DNA from: CAZPAH01 sp964584495
GTDB taxonomy: Bacteria; Krumholzibacteriota; Krumholzibacteriia; Krumholzibacteriales; Krumholzibacteriaceae
Assembly: GCA_964584495.1 (NCBI GenBank)
Contig: CAZPAH010000024.1
Span: 1 to 28,387, forward strand
Direction: 5' to 3'
Length of the DNA: 28,387 nt
Under the pieces are notes generated by a model, which saw only the letters and a list, made by a program, of their open reading frames with translations, ran no database searches and had not been told where the DNA came from. Position 1 is the stretch's first letter. Each line of letters opens with the position of its first letter. Made by a program: the position numbers and the translations under genes. Below, piece by piece: positions 1-7,779 of this stretch.

Positions 1-1220
1 GATGTAGTTAGGCCCTTCCACCTCCCCTGAAGCCTGGCATTGAGAGATCTTATATGCTCTATAGCGCGCCCTTTATCCTCCCTCTCATATTCAAATGCCG
101 CAGATCCCCTGGTCCTGCGTGATATCTCCCTTGAAATAAGGAAAACGGCCCCTTTCTTTAAGGCGGAGCGGCTTCCGCTCTCACCGGCGATCTCTCCGAA
201 ACGGATCTTCGACCTGTCGGGAATGGAGAAGAAGAGCGCGCCGATTCCACAATCGCCCCGCCGCACGACTCCGGCCGCCCAAGCGGGATAACGAGCTGTA
301 TCGAGGCAAACCTCGACACCGGCGAGGTAATCTCCCTTTTCTTCACAGTAATCGGCCGAAAGAGCGGTTCCACGTCCTTCATCGAGCCCCATACAGGCTG
401 TAACCCCCAATCTTCCATTTCCACGGCTTACGGACAGGTTCGAACCCCATACGAGAGGAGCACGAAGCCGGGCCTTCCCGGTGCGGTATGTCAGCGGCGC
501 ACCTGAAAAGAAAACAGCCCTTGCCCGGCCGCTTTTCAACCGGGCAGCGCCGCCCCTTATTACCGTGCCGTAGAAGGAACACCTCCCCGTTATCAACCTC
601 TGCCTTCGTAACGGGTACCAGCCTGAAAAAGGGAATGAATTGGAATACCCGGCGAAGAGGAGGCCGAGGGCCAGATCGGGCATAAAATCGCCTGCGTGCA
701 GAGCCACCCTCCCGGAAGCGCGCGCCAATTCGAGATAAAAAGAATCCGAAATCACACCGGCCCTTTCCCTGATCCTGCCGGTGACTTTCCAGTGTTCGGC
801 CCACAACCTGAACCTTCCCTCCGGATCGGCCTCGGAACCCGCTCCCTTAGTAACCAGGGTAGCCCGACCCCTATAACCTCTCTCTCCGGGCAGGAGAAGG
901 CAGTTGCTGAAACGGTACAGCCGTCTTTTATCATACTCCGACAATCTCGATAGAATCTCTCCCGCATCCCGGCACACCTTCGAGAGAGCGCAGAGTTTCT
1001 TCGCCAGATCCGGGGGAAAACCGGGAATAGAAAGGAGCTCGCCGGTCGAGGCGTGGACCGGATCGATCGGGTTCTGTTCGAGGTTCTCTACGATCCCGTT
1101 CTCTTCCGGATCCGTTATGAGCCGGTCCAACGGTGGGGGGCCGGAAGAGCACCCCGCCAGGCAGCCGGAAAGCAAGAGCGCTCCCATAACCGCCGGAATA
1201 ACACCCGTCCTCGATCTCAT
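1..1220 (-). CDS. Partial lipoprotein with helix-hairpin-helix and beta-rich region
   Basis: An open frame runs from ATG at 1220 to the window edge without a stop, giving about 406 residues with the C-terminus missing. The N-terminus is a lipoprotein signal (basic MRSR, hydrophobic stretch, cysteines in LLSGC and CLAGC), so export and lipid anchoring are likely. Residues about 54-75 (ASTGELLSIPGFPPDLAKKL) resemble the ComEA-type helix-hairpin-helix. The rest alternates short beta-like stretches and contains GDFMPDLALGLLF and FYGTVIRGGAARL, which recall the HhH plus beta-barrel proteins common in FCB bacteria. That family assignment is from memory and moderate. The ATG overlaps the upstream gene's TGA as ATGA, and GGAGG lies 8 bp upstream, so translation is probably coupled. 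DNA binding or an envelope role are both possible; membrane location favours the envelope. Confidence 0.75.
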   Translation of the reverse strand, partial: MRSRTGVIPAVMGALLLSGCLAGCSSGPPPLDRLITDPEENGIVENLEQNPIDPVHASTGELLSIPGFPPDLAKKLCALSKVCRDAGEILSRLSEYDKRRLYRFSNCLLLPGERGYRGRATLVTKGAGSEADPEGRFRLWAEHWKVTGRIRERAGVISDSFYLELARASGRVALHAGDFMPDLALGLLFAGYSNSFPFSGWYPLRRQRLITGRCSFYGTVIRGGAARLKSGRARAVFFSGAPLTYRTGKARLRAPLVWGSNLSVSRGNGRLGVTACMGLDEGRGTALSADYCEEKGDYLAGVEVCLDTARYPAWAAGVVRRGDCGIGALFFSIPDRSKIRFGEIAGESGSRSALKKGAVFLISREISRRTRGSAAFEYEREDKGRAIEHIRSLNARLQGRWKGLTT

Positions 1221-2026
1221 TTCCACAACCTCCCGATCCCGACATGGTATGTGCTCCCGAGCACCGGATGACTGCCGTATGAAAGGCCCGCGAAGATCCC
1301 GTCACACCTCACGATCAGGCCCCCCGATAGCTCGTCCGTCTCGAAATTTATCCCCGAGAGAATTAGAATCCTGTCCGACAGTTCGACCGTAGCAGAGCCT
1401 TTCGTGAGTTGTTCACCGATCTTCCCGGCGCGGATATTGAATGCGACTTCGGTTCCACCGCTCTTTATTGACACTCCCATCACGGTTTTATCGGTCCCTC
1501 CGTAACCGGCTATCGTGACAGGTATATGAACCCAGTAGCTAAGGAAATCGTAAAAGGCAATCGACATGGTGATGTCGCTTCTCAAGCTGATGGATGACTC
1601 GAATCCGGATGTCCGCCGCCTTGACATAATCGGTTCGGCGGCTACCCCGAGACCCCCTTCCGGCAGCATCAATCCAGCACGTATCCCGAGCCTGTCCTCG
1701 CGGTAGAGCGGGTGCCGCAGCATTCCCCACCACCCGGCCAGCGTATACTTCTTACGCCCGCGAATAAGATCGGTACGTGTGGCGATAAGCCCGTCAAGCG
1801 AATACGGGTTCGAACAAGAGACGGCTAGGGCGAAAAAATCCCTTTCCAGTCCCGGGATGAAAGGATAATAACCCGGTGGCCTCGAGATCGATCGAGTCCC
1901 GCTATCCCAAACGGGCGAAAGCACGGATGCGCGGACTTGCGAAAACCATTGGCCGATCAACAGCGCCGGCAGCGCCGCCGTCAGGAACCGCCTCCAACCG
2001 CTATACAGCACTTTTCCCTTCTGCAC
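1217..2026 (-). CDS. Predicted secreted beta-rich (outer membrane barrel-like) protein
   Basis: I do not recognise a named family. From the GTG at 2026 the product is 269 residues. It begins with a short basic segment (MQKGKVLYSGWRR) and a hydrophobic stretch (FLTAALPALLIGQWF) ending near VRAS, which reads as a signal peptide. The mature part is rich in alternating hydrophobic and polar residues with many glycines and aromatics (SIAFYDFLSYWVHIPV, FAGLSYGSHPVLGSTYHVGIGRLWK), and it ends close to the aromatic-rich terminus typical of outer-membrane strands. The frame can be extended to an ATG at 2119, but that region is arginine-rich, lies deep inside the upstream gene and would precede the signal peptide. 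The GTG has GGAGG 6 bp upstream. The gene overlaps the upstream lamin-tail gene by 46 bp, which suggests coupled translation and a shared envelope job. Confidence 0.7.
   Translation of the reverse strand: MQKGKVLYSGWRRFLTAALPALLIGQWFSQVRASVLSPVWDSGTRSISRPPGYYPFIPGLERDFFALAVSCSNPYSLDGLIATRTDLIRGRKKYTLAGWWGMLRHPLYREDRLGIRAGLMLPEGGLGVAAEPIMSRRRTSGFESSISLRSDITMSIAFYDFLSYWVHIPVTIAGYGGTDKTVMGVSIKSGGTEVAFNIRAGKIGEQLTKGSATVELSDRILILSGINFETDELSGGLIVRCDGIFAGLSYGSHPVLGSTYHVGIGRLWK
1229..1233 (-). promoter_or_regulatory. Ribosome binding site of the HhH lipoprotein gene
   Basis: GGAGG (read on the minus strand) sits 8 bp before the ATG at 1220, inside the end of the upstream gene. It fixes the start of the partial lipoprotein gene and supports coupling through the ATGA stop/start overlap. 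Confidence 0.7.
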
Positions 2027-3699
2027 ACTCCACCTCCCGGCCCGACGTACTCGACCGCACACGGGTACAACCCGTCGGGCACTATCCTCCCCCCGTCGCT
2101 TCTTCCATCCCACCTGCACGATACAGGCTTCGCGCCGCCATCTTCCGCATAAAGCTTCCTGATGCCAAACCCTTCGATGTCAAAAACCGTCATTCGGAAT
2201 CCAGTCTCACCTTCGATAAGCCGGCAGGAGATTACCGCCGTTTCTCCGCAGCCGGGGCAGAAGGGGTTAGGGGAAATGCTCATTCCCCTCCCGCCTCGCC
2301 CGGAAGTGATGAGAACGGAGTTATCTTTTCCGGGCGTCGCTCCCGTTTCCAAAGAGCATCTATGCCAGATCGGTTCCCCAGACTCGCTGCACGCCGCCGG
2401 TGAATACCTCTCTATCGATCGCCCCCTTTCGCCGTTCAACATGTCGTGGTAGACGACTTTTTCCACAAGGGTTCCATGCAGGTCGAATATTCCAATTTCA
2501 TCAGCTTGCCCGCCCTTTTCAGAATCGTTAAGGGCGGACCAGCCCCCTTCCGGAGACAGAACCGGCGAGACGCATGAGGGGAAGGCCCTGAGGAAACACT
2601 CCGGATCATCGGCGAGTATCAGCCACCCGCCGCCGGCTACCAGGGTACGCCCGGCCGAAATAAGCTTCTTCGAACCGGTGCCGTCGCATATATGCCATCC
2701 CTGCAGGTCAAGATCGACCTCCGAGCTGTTGAACAGCTCTATCCATTCGCTGTTTCCGATATATGGACGGTACATTATCTCGTTGACGACCAGCGGGCCC
2801 GGCGATAGCGAGAGCCTGGCGGCCGATGAGTCGTTAGACGCGTTCGTGTCCATCGCCGAATAGATAACCGTTCCTGTGGCCAGCATCCAAGACGAGTGAA
2901 ACAGTAACGTTACAGAAAAGGAATCGCTTTTCCCCGGTTCGAGGGCCAGTTCGCATAGGCGCGACACCCTCTCCGGCGGGTCGCCCGGGGGACCGATGGA
3001 AATATCGACCGTGACCGCATCGATAAACTCGCCGGTCCCTACGTTCTCAAGTATCACTACAAGATCGAAGGGCACCGATCTGCAGCGAAGGATATCGATT
3101 CCGGAAATATGGGGGGCGATATCATAATCGAAGAAATTCTCGACCCCGGGAGTCGGATCCGCCATCACGAAATCTTCCCGGTTGTTATCGGTATCCACGC
3201 CATCCGGTTTCCTCGAGAGACTCGAGCCGGCGGGCACATCGATAGCCGGATCTCCCTCGCAAAGCCCGGCGATGAGCGGTTCGCCGTAGGCGACCATGTC
3301 TATGGTCCCGGTCCCGCCGATCAGTCTCGCACCATCGGGACCGTTTTCCAGATTCCCTTCGAGCGCCAGATCGGGGTCATCGGTTCTCTCGCTCCCGCCG
3401 ATCAGAAGATACCCCTCCGGCGCCAACGTAGCGATACCGGCGGCCTCCCAGACGGTTCTTGCGGTTCCGGTCCGGCCGTCGACGAACTCCAACCGCCACC
3501 CGCCTATATCGACCAATGTCATTCCACTGTTGAAGAGCTCGATAAATTCCCAGCCCCCGTCGCCTCCGGCATGGTCATAATAAATTTCGTTGATGACAAC
3601 CCCGCCGTATACCGGGGACGCTTCGCTTTTTCCGGAAAATACCACTAAAATTAACAGGAATAATATCCGGGCAGGCCGGACACAGACCCTTCCCGTCAT
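1981..3699 (-). CDS. Exported lamin-tail domain protein with FlgD-like C-terminal domain
   Basis: The product has 572 residues. Residues 1-28 form a signal peptide (basic MTGRVCVRPAR, then ILFLLILVVF, cleavage near SEA). Two lamin-tail (LTD) domains follow. The first is at about 33-180, with VVINEIYYDHAG, WEFIELFNSG and GGWRLEF. The second is at about 303-460, with LVVNEIMYRP, EWIELFNSS and LQGWHICDG. Between them (about 190-300) is a CARDB-like Ig stretch. Residues about 476-565 are a FlgD-like/Por-type C-terminal domain (SISPNPFCPG, FRMTVFDIEG, CRWDGRSDGG, VPDGLYPCAVEY). The frame extends to a TTG at 3756, but that codon lies inside a predicted -35 box, while ATG 3699 has a strong GGAGG. 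LTD proteins of this kind are surface or secreted; the exact role is unknown. The gene is first in a three-gene overlapping unit. Confidence 0.85.
   Translation of the reverse strand: MTGRVCVRPARILFLLILVVFSGKSEASPVYGGVVINEIYYDHAGGDGGWEFIELFNSGMTLVDIGGWRLEFVDGRTGTARTVWEAAGIATLAPEGYLLIGGSERTDDPDLALEGNLENGPDGARLIGGTGTIDMVAYGEPLIAGLCEGDPAIDVPAGSSLSRKPDGVDTDNNREDFVMADPTPGVENFFDYDIAPHISGIDILRCRSVPFDLVVILENVGTGEFIDAVTVDISIGPPGDPPERVSRLCELALEPGKSDSFSVTLLFHSSWMLATGTVIYSAMDTNASNDSSAARLSLSPGPLVVNEIMYRPYIGNSEWIELFNSSEVDLDLQGWHICDGTGSKKLISAGRTLVAGGGWLILADDPECFLRAFPSCVSPVLSPEGGWSALNDSEKGGQADEIGIFDLHGTLVEKVVYHDMLNGERGRSIERYSPAACSESGEPIWHRCSLETGATPGKDNSVLITSGRGGRGMSISPNPFCPGCGETAVISCRLIEGETGFRMTVFDIEGFGIRKLYAEDGGAKPVSCRWDGRSDGGRIVPDGLYPCAVEYVGPGGGVCRREKCCIAVGGGS
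2033..2037 (-). promoter_or_regulatory. Ribosome binding site deciding the GTG start at 2026
   Basis: GGAGG on the minus strand is 6 bp upstream of GTG at 2026. It lies within the last codons of the lamin-tail gene and favours this start over the longer frame beginning at 2119, because the signal peptide follows directly. Confidence 0.6.
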
Positions 3700-3705
3700 C
3701 CTCCA

Positions 3706-3710
3706 CCTCC
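3706..3710 (-). promoter_or_regulatory. Ribosome binding site of the lamin-tail gene
   Basis: GGAGG on the minus strand is 6 bp upstream of ATG 3699; a second GGAGG directly abuts the ATG. This decides the start at 3699 instead of the TTG at 3756, which has no such site. Confidence 0.7.
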
Positions 3711-3727
3711 TCACTGTATCCGGAACG

Positions 3728-3756
3728 ATAATACCCGCGAAGGAAATCGATTTCAA
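3728..3756 (-). promoter_or_regulatory. Predicted sigma70-type promoter for the lamin-tail operon
   Basis: On the minus strand, TTGAAA (3756-3751) and TATTAT (3733-3728) are separated by exactly 17 bp. Transcription would begin near 3720, leaving a leader of about 20 bases before the ATG at 3699. The site falls in the 87-bp gap after the vWA gene and implies that the lamin-tail, beta-rich and lipoprotein genes can form their own transcript. The housekeeping promoter consensus of this lineage is unknown, so the call rests on resemblance to the classical one. Confidence 0.5.
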
Positions 3757-3786
3757 TAGAAATATTTTATAGAGTAGATCGACCGA

Positions 3787-5955
3787 TCAGACCAGTCCCC
3801 AGCTTTTCCTTAAAATCCACTCGGCCGCCAGGAGGATTACAATTAAGGCGAATAATTGATATTTTTCTCTCAGCGCCGAGATCTTTTTCCTCTCTATCTT
3901 AGCGGGTCCCGGGCGGATCAGATCGCGCAATTCGCCCAGCCTGTCAGATTCGATAATCCGGCCTCCCGAATCCGCGACAAGGCGGCGAAGAAACGGCTCA
4001 TCCCGTGATGTTCTTGAAAACTCTATCGAAACAGGCTGGACGGTGAACGAAAATTCGGCCGACTCCGCTTCGCCCGTATCGGATGTCGCTCGGGCCACAA
4101 CCTTGTAATCCCCCGGCGGTAAAGGGTCGAGAACGGCCCTCTGCAAACCGGGTCTGCCCGGTTCGAGGTTGAAAATGAATTTTCTCGCCGGCGACTCTTC
4201 GCCGCCACCCAGCGCTAGCACCTCCCCCCCGGCGTTTCCGTATCGCTTTCCTTCACGCATGAAGAGTGAAAGTCGGGGCCTCTCTCCCGTTCTGTAAACG
4301 GTCCTATCGAGATTCAACGTGAAGCGGTCGGGCTCTGCTCCTTTCGCCAAATACTGAATCAGCCCGGCCAGGAAATCGGTATATACCGAAGCGCCGTAAT
4401 CTCCGTCCAGCCTCCACCGCCAAACGGTCGATCCGAAGAGAACGGCCGAAACCCCGCTCCCATAGCGCCGGACCGCCAGGAAAGGCCTCGTCCTGCTTCC
4501 ATCTTCCAAGAGAAGGGGAACTTCCGCTTCCGACGTGACACCCACTCCTGACAGGGCGGCGAGAAGAGGGGGCAGCCGGTCCATGGAACCCGGCTGTCCC
4601 GCGAGTACCGACAACCGGCCCGAACCCGCCGTACCCTTCCTTACAAGAAATTCTCCCGGTACGAGTCCGGGATCGCCGGTTCTCCTTACAGGCAGAAAAC
4701 CCTCCATCATTTCCAACCGTATTGCCGATACGAGGGGGGAGTTTTCACCGGCTATGAGCAAAAGCCCTCCACCCGCTTTCACGAATTCTTCGAGGATCTT
4801 AATCCTGCGGGCGGTGTTGAACACCCTTGTATCGTCGTTGATTATCAAAAGGTCGTAGGATTGAAGGGAGGGGGAGCCGTCCGGCGGGAACCACCTTCTC
4901 CTGTCGGAGATAAAATGTATGCCGTCGCGCGGCGTCCATGTGACGCATTCTATCAGTAACCTTTCGGAGCGCTCACCCAGCTCACGGATAAAAGTCATAT
5001 TCCAGTCAGGGGATTCATCGAGATACAGGACCTTCAACCTGTCCTTCAGTACGGTTACCCTTAAATACTCTATATTGTTATCCTCGATCCTTTCGCCGGC
5101 GACCGGAAGGGCCCGGACTTCTAGCCTGCACTCGCCTTCCACCCGGGGCATAAAACTCAAGGAAGCATCCAGCGTTCCCTCTCCCCGCACGGCTTTGAGC
5201 ATGGATGAGTCTATCACATCGCCGTTCTGCAGAAGCTCCAACTTGATATCCTCGTCCCCCGTTGCGCCCGAGAATCTGACTGAGGCATCGATATCGATCC
5301 TGGTTCCCGAATAGACGAACCTCTCGTAATCGACTTCCTCGATGGCGACGTCTTTTCCCTCCAGCGTGTCCCCGTACCCGACGGCGAACACCCTGGCGCC
5401 CATCCCCGGGCTGCTTCTCATCATTCCCCGTGTCACTCTTCCATCAGTCAAGAGGATTATGGATTCCCTATCGTTGGACCTGTATTTCCTGCCGACCTCT
5501 TCGATAGCTCCCAGTATGTCGGTTCCCTCGCCGGAAGCCTCCGGCATACCGCCTATATCGACCGGCGACTCGTAGATCCTTGCCGCGAAAGGCACTATCT
5601 CTAGATCCAATCCGGACAGGGTATTTTCCAGTTCTTTCATTCCCTCTTCGGCCGCCTGCAGCCTTGTCAATCCGTTGCAGTCGGGTATCGCCATACTCCG
5701 CGAAACGTCTATCAGAACGGGGATAACGGCTTTCTTAGTCTCGGTCTCGACGGTGACTGCAACCGGATTCAGTATGAACAGGATTAAAAGCAGGAACACC
5801 GCCGCCCTGGGAATTGCGAGCGAAATCCGCTTCATCGGTGAAAGGGGCGGAAAGGTCCTCTGGTATAGAAGGAACGAAAGGAAAACAAGAAGAACGCCGA
5901 AAGCGATGCCGAGAAAGTCCGGCTCGAATATCAGTTTTTCTCCTGCTCCCGTCAT
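3787..5955 (-). CDS. Membrane-anchored von Willebrand factor A protein with amidotransferase-like domain
   Basis: The 722-residue product has two N-terminal membrane segments (about 14-31 and 48-66), as in BatA-like proteins, followed by a vWA domain (about 77-200). Its metal site looks complete: D83, S85 and S87 in DVSRS, T145 in GEGTDIL, and D171 in LLTDG. An Ig-like stretch follows (about 205-300). A region around residues 310-480 (VLYLDESPDWNMTFIREL, YDLLIINDD, FVKAGGGLLLIAG) resembles the class I glutamine amidotransferase-like fold often fused to vWA in FCB and planctomycete proteins. No amidotransferase catalytic cysteine is evident, so this part is probably structural. A last membrane segment lies near 700-716. 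Its start has GGAG 6 bp upstream. It has its own predicted promoter and no close partner such as a MoxR ATPase in the window. The function is likely protein-protein or metal-dependent assembly in the envelope. Confidence 0.85.
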   Translation of the reverse strand: MTGAGEKLIFEPDFLGIAFGVLLVFLSFLLYQRTFPPLSPMKRISLAIPRAAVFLLLILFILNPVAVTVETETKKAVIPVLIDVSRSMAIPDCNGLTRLQAAEEGMKELENTLSGLDLEIVPFAARIYESPVDIGGMPEASGEGTDILGAIEEVGRKYRSNDRESIILLTDGRVTRGMMRSSPGMGARVFAVGYGDTLEGKDVAIEEVDYERFVYSGTRIDIDASVRFSGATGDEDIKLELLQNGDVIDSSMLKAVRGEGTLDASLSFMPRVEGECRLEVRALPVAGERIEDNNIEYLRVTVLKDRLKVLYLDESPDWNMTFIRELGERSERLLIECVTWTPRDGIHFISDRRRWFPPDGSPSLQSYDLLIINDDTRVFNTARRIKILEEFVKAGGGLLLIAGENSPLVSAIRLEMMEGFLPVRRTGDPGLVPGEFLVRKGTAGSGRLSVLAGQPGSMDRLPPLLAALSGVGVTSEAEVPLLLEDGSRTRPFLAVRRYGSGVSAVLFGSTVWRWRLDGDYGASVYTDFLAGLIQYLAKGAEPDRFTLNLDRTVYRTGERPRLSLFMREGKRYGNAGGEVLALGGGEESPARKFIFNLEPGRPGLQRAVLDPLPPGDYKVVARATSDTGEAESAEFSFTVQPVSIEFSRTSRDEPFLRRLVADSGGRIIESDRLGELRDLIRPGPAKIERKKISALREKYQLFALIVILLAAEWILRKSWGLV

Positions 5956-5977
5956 CGATCGCTCCGGTCGCTCTCCA

Positions 5978-5995
5978 ACCGCCGGAAATGGCGGT
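5978..5995 (-). promoter_or_regulatory. Hairpin at the predicted 5' end of the vWA transcript
   Basis: A perfect 6-bp stem (ACCGCC paired with GGCGGT) closes a 6-base loop. It lies immediately downstream of the predicted start of transcription near 5996 and about 22 bp before the vWA start codon. A 5'-terminal stem-loop could stabilise the message or modulate initiation; this role is inferred. Confidence 0.35.
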
Positions 5996-6002
5996 CCGGA
6001 CG

Positions 6003-6031
6003 ATTGTACCGGAGGACGGAAATAGATTCAA
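6003..6031 (-). promoter_or_regulatory. Predicted sigma70-type promoter for the vWA gene
   Basis: On the minus strand TTGAAT (6031-6026) and TACAAT (6008-6003) are 17 bp apart. This matches the classical layout and the spacing of the other predicted promoter at 3728-3756. The vWA start codon is about 40 bp beyond the expected transcription start. Confidence 0.5.
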
Positions 6032-6056
6032 GGTTAACGGAAAGCCCTATAGAGCC

Positions 6057-6072
6057 CGATCGTTAACGATCG
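6057..6072 (-). promoter_or_regulatory. Perfect 16-bp palindrome, candidate operator
   Basis: CGATCGTTAACGATCG reads the same on both strands. It lies 25 bp beyond the histidine kinase stop codon and 25 bp upstream of the predicted -35 box of the vWA promoter, a place typical of activator sites. A second GTTAAC core lies next to that -35 box (6033-6038). It has no following T-run, so a terminator is unlikely. The binding protein is unknown. Confidence 0.4.
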
Positions 6073-6097
6073 AGACGTAACATGTATTGAGAGTTTT

Positions 6098-7204
6098 CTA
6101 CCTGCTTCTGCGCTCTACCACCGGAAGGAGAAGGGAGAATACAGACCCTTTTCCAAAATCCGATTCGGCCCAGAGCTTGCCTCCGTGAAGCTCCACGATC
6201 TCCTTGGTAAGAGCCAGTCCGAGTCCCACCCCTCCCGTTTTCCTGTCATTTATCGATCCGAGCTGCTCGAACATGCAAAAGATCTTATCGATATCCTTTT
6301 CGATTATTCCGGGACCGGTATCGGAGACCTTTACCAGAACGGTATTATTCTCGTACCTGGAGGTGATCGTTATTCTGCCTTTATCGGTAAATTTGGCGGC
6401 GTTGTTGACAATATGCTCCAGGGCCTCGACAATTTTCTGCCAGTCAAACTCGGTCTGCACCTTCTCCGGGGAAAGATCCAGAACTAACTCAAGACCCTTT
6501 CGCTCGACGTCCCGGCGGATTCGTTCGCATACTCCGGTAATCGCATCGTTAATATCATTCCTCGAGATACTGAGGTTCGTCTTGCCGTTCTGGAAATGCT
6601 GATATGTCAGAATATCGGAGATCAATTTCTCAAGTCTCTCCACATTCCTGCTTGTGACATCGATAATGCTCCTTTGATCCTCGTTGAGGAATCCCGCCAT
6701 CCCGTCAGCGAGAATCCTCACGCTCTGCTTTATTGCCGTCAGGGGGGTCCTCAACTCGTGCGATACTATGGAGATGAAATTCGATTTCAGCTTCGCTGTC
6801 TCCATCACCCTGTTGTCTGCCGCCTTTTTCCCTATAGAATACTTGAGTGAATATTCCAGCCGGCCCGCCTCGATCTCCTCCTTTGCAAGATAGTCCTGAG
6901 CCCCGCATTTGACCGCTTCCATAGCCGTCTGTTCCCCTTCCCCGTCGCCGAGTATAACCACCGGTATCGAGGAGGCCTTTTTTATGAACGGACCAAGCCC
7001 CGGCTTGCCGTCCCCGCAGACGAGGCATTGATTAAGCAGTATAACGTCGTAGAACGATTGGTCGAGGAGCCTTTCGCCCTCTTCGATGGTTCCCGCCGAC
7101 TCTATCTCGAAATGCTCTTTTTTAGAGCCGTCGAGGTTGCGCCTGACCGCCCGGACGCTCTCTCGGTCATCATCGATCATTAATGCTCTGATAGTGTTTC
7201 CCAT
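6098..7204 (-). CDS. Soluble histidine kinase with degenerate N-terminal receiver domain
   Basis: The 368-residue product has a receiver-like domain (1-125) followed by a HisKA domain with H149 in SHELRTPL (about 138-205) and an HATPase domain with N267/N268 (VNNAAKFTD), DTGPGI (295-300), and GGVGLGLAL (324-332). The kinase part looks intact. The receiver keeps the acidic cluster D11-D13 and K108, but the phosphoacceptor position is N58 (YDVILLN), and the usual Thr/Ser is Gly86 (VILGDG), so it is probably not phosphorylated by the normal route. No membrane segment is seen, so sensing would be cytoplasmic, perhaps through protein contact at the receiver. No cognate response regulator is in the window. 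The gene follows two STAS genes after an AT-rich gap of 143 bp, suggesting a functional link. Confidence 0.88.
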   Translation of the reverse strand: MGNTIRALMIDDDRESVRAVRRNLDGSKKEHFEIESAGTIEEGERLLDQSFYDVILLNQCLVCGDGKPGLGPFIKKASSIPVVILGDGEGEQTAMEAVKCGAQDYLAKEEIEAGRLEYSLKYSIGKKAADNRVMETAKLKSNFISIVSHELRTPLTAIKQSVRILADGMAGFLNEDQRSIIDVTSRNVERLEKLISDILTYQHFQNGKTNLSISRNDINDAITGVCERIRRDVERKGLELVLDLSPEKVQTEFDWQKIVEALEHIVNNAAKFTDKGRITITSRYENNTVLVKVSDTGPGIIEKDIDKIFCMFEQLGSINDRKTGGVGLGLALTKEIVELHGGKLWAESDFGKGSVFSLLLPVVERRSR

Positions 7205-7347
7205 CGGCTCCCGCTGGACAAGGCCGGATAAGCGAAAAATTTCATAGCTTACCCTTTATCGGCAGCATTCACCGCGAAAAACACAAAAATTTTGCTTTCA
7301 GATAAAATAATCGGATATGTAATAAATCGGCTGGACCGTTGGATCGA
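7205..7347. other. AT-rich intergenic spacer before the histidine kinase gene
   Basis: This 143-bp spacer is the largest in the window and clearly richer in A and T than its surroundings, with several runs of four to five A or T. It probably holds a promoter for the kinase gene, but I could not find a -35/-10 pair with good spacing. No GC-rich hairpin with a T-run, as for an intrinsic terminator, was found either. Confidence 0.4.
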
Positions 7348-7749
7348 TCATGTCTTGATCTGGGTGCCTTCACCATCCTGCTTGTTGTCGGCCGTCACCT
7401 GAAAACTGGCGATAGCCTCTTCGACCGAATCGTAGCTTTCCAGGATCGTCTGGAATTCCAGCAGCTCGAAAACTTCATACACATCGCCTATCATCGATGC
7501 GAGCTTGAGATCTCCGCCGTTTTCACGTATCTCCTTGATCTCGCTGATGAAGATACCCCAGCCCGCCGAGCTGATGTAATTCACGCCTCCCAGGTCTATG
7601 ACGATATCGTACCTATTCTTTCGGAGAAGCCGCTTGAGACTTTCCTCGAGTTCCGCGGAAGTCGTAGTATCCACGTAACCTCTGACGGAGATAATCGAAA
7701 CATCGGGGTTTTCTTCCGGTTTTGAGAAAGAAATGCTGATGTCGTTCAT
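7348..7749 (-). CDS. STAS domain protein (anti-sigma factor antagonist-like)
   Basis: The product has 133 residues, close to the usual size of SpoIIAA/RsbV-type proteins. The single STAS domain covers about residues 3-118. The signature loop is NYISSAGWGIF at 58-68. Aligned with SpoIIAA, the second serine (S61) corresponds to the phosphorylated Ser58, and a serine replaces the preceding aspartate. In known partner switching, the unphosphorylated antagonist binds the anti-sigma kinase and releases its target; a PP2C phosphatase reactivates it. Both a kinase domain and a phosphatase domain are encoded upstream at 10168-14490. It lies 30 bp after a paralogous STAS gene. The C-terminal 15 residues are polar and charged and not conserved in the paralogue. 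Confidence 0.9.
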   Translation of the reverse strand: MNDISISFSKPEENPDVSIISVRGYVDTTTSAELEESLKRLLRKNRYDIVIDLGGVNYISSAGWGIFISEIKEIRENGGDLKLASMIGDVYEVFELLEFQTILESYDSVEEAIASFQVTADNKQDGEGTQIKT

Positions 7750-7779
7750 TTTGTTCTCGCTCCCTCTTTCGCCTCAAGC

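Noticed and set aside
2026..2119. Earlier ATG start at 2119 for the beta-rich protein
   Set aside because: The extra segment is arginine-rich, precedes the signal peptide and lies inside the preceding gene; GTG 2026 has a proper GGAGG.
3699..3756. Earlier TTG start at 3756 for the lamin-tail protein
   Set aside because: The TTG is part of the predicted -35 box, has no ribosome binding site and would put 19 residues before a good signal peptide.
7205..7347. Intrinsic terminator after the second STAS gene
   Set aside because: There are T-runs but no stable GC-rich stem before them.
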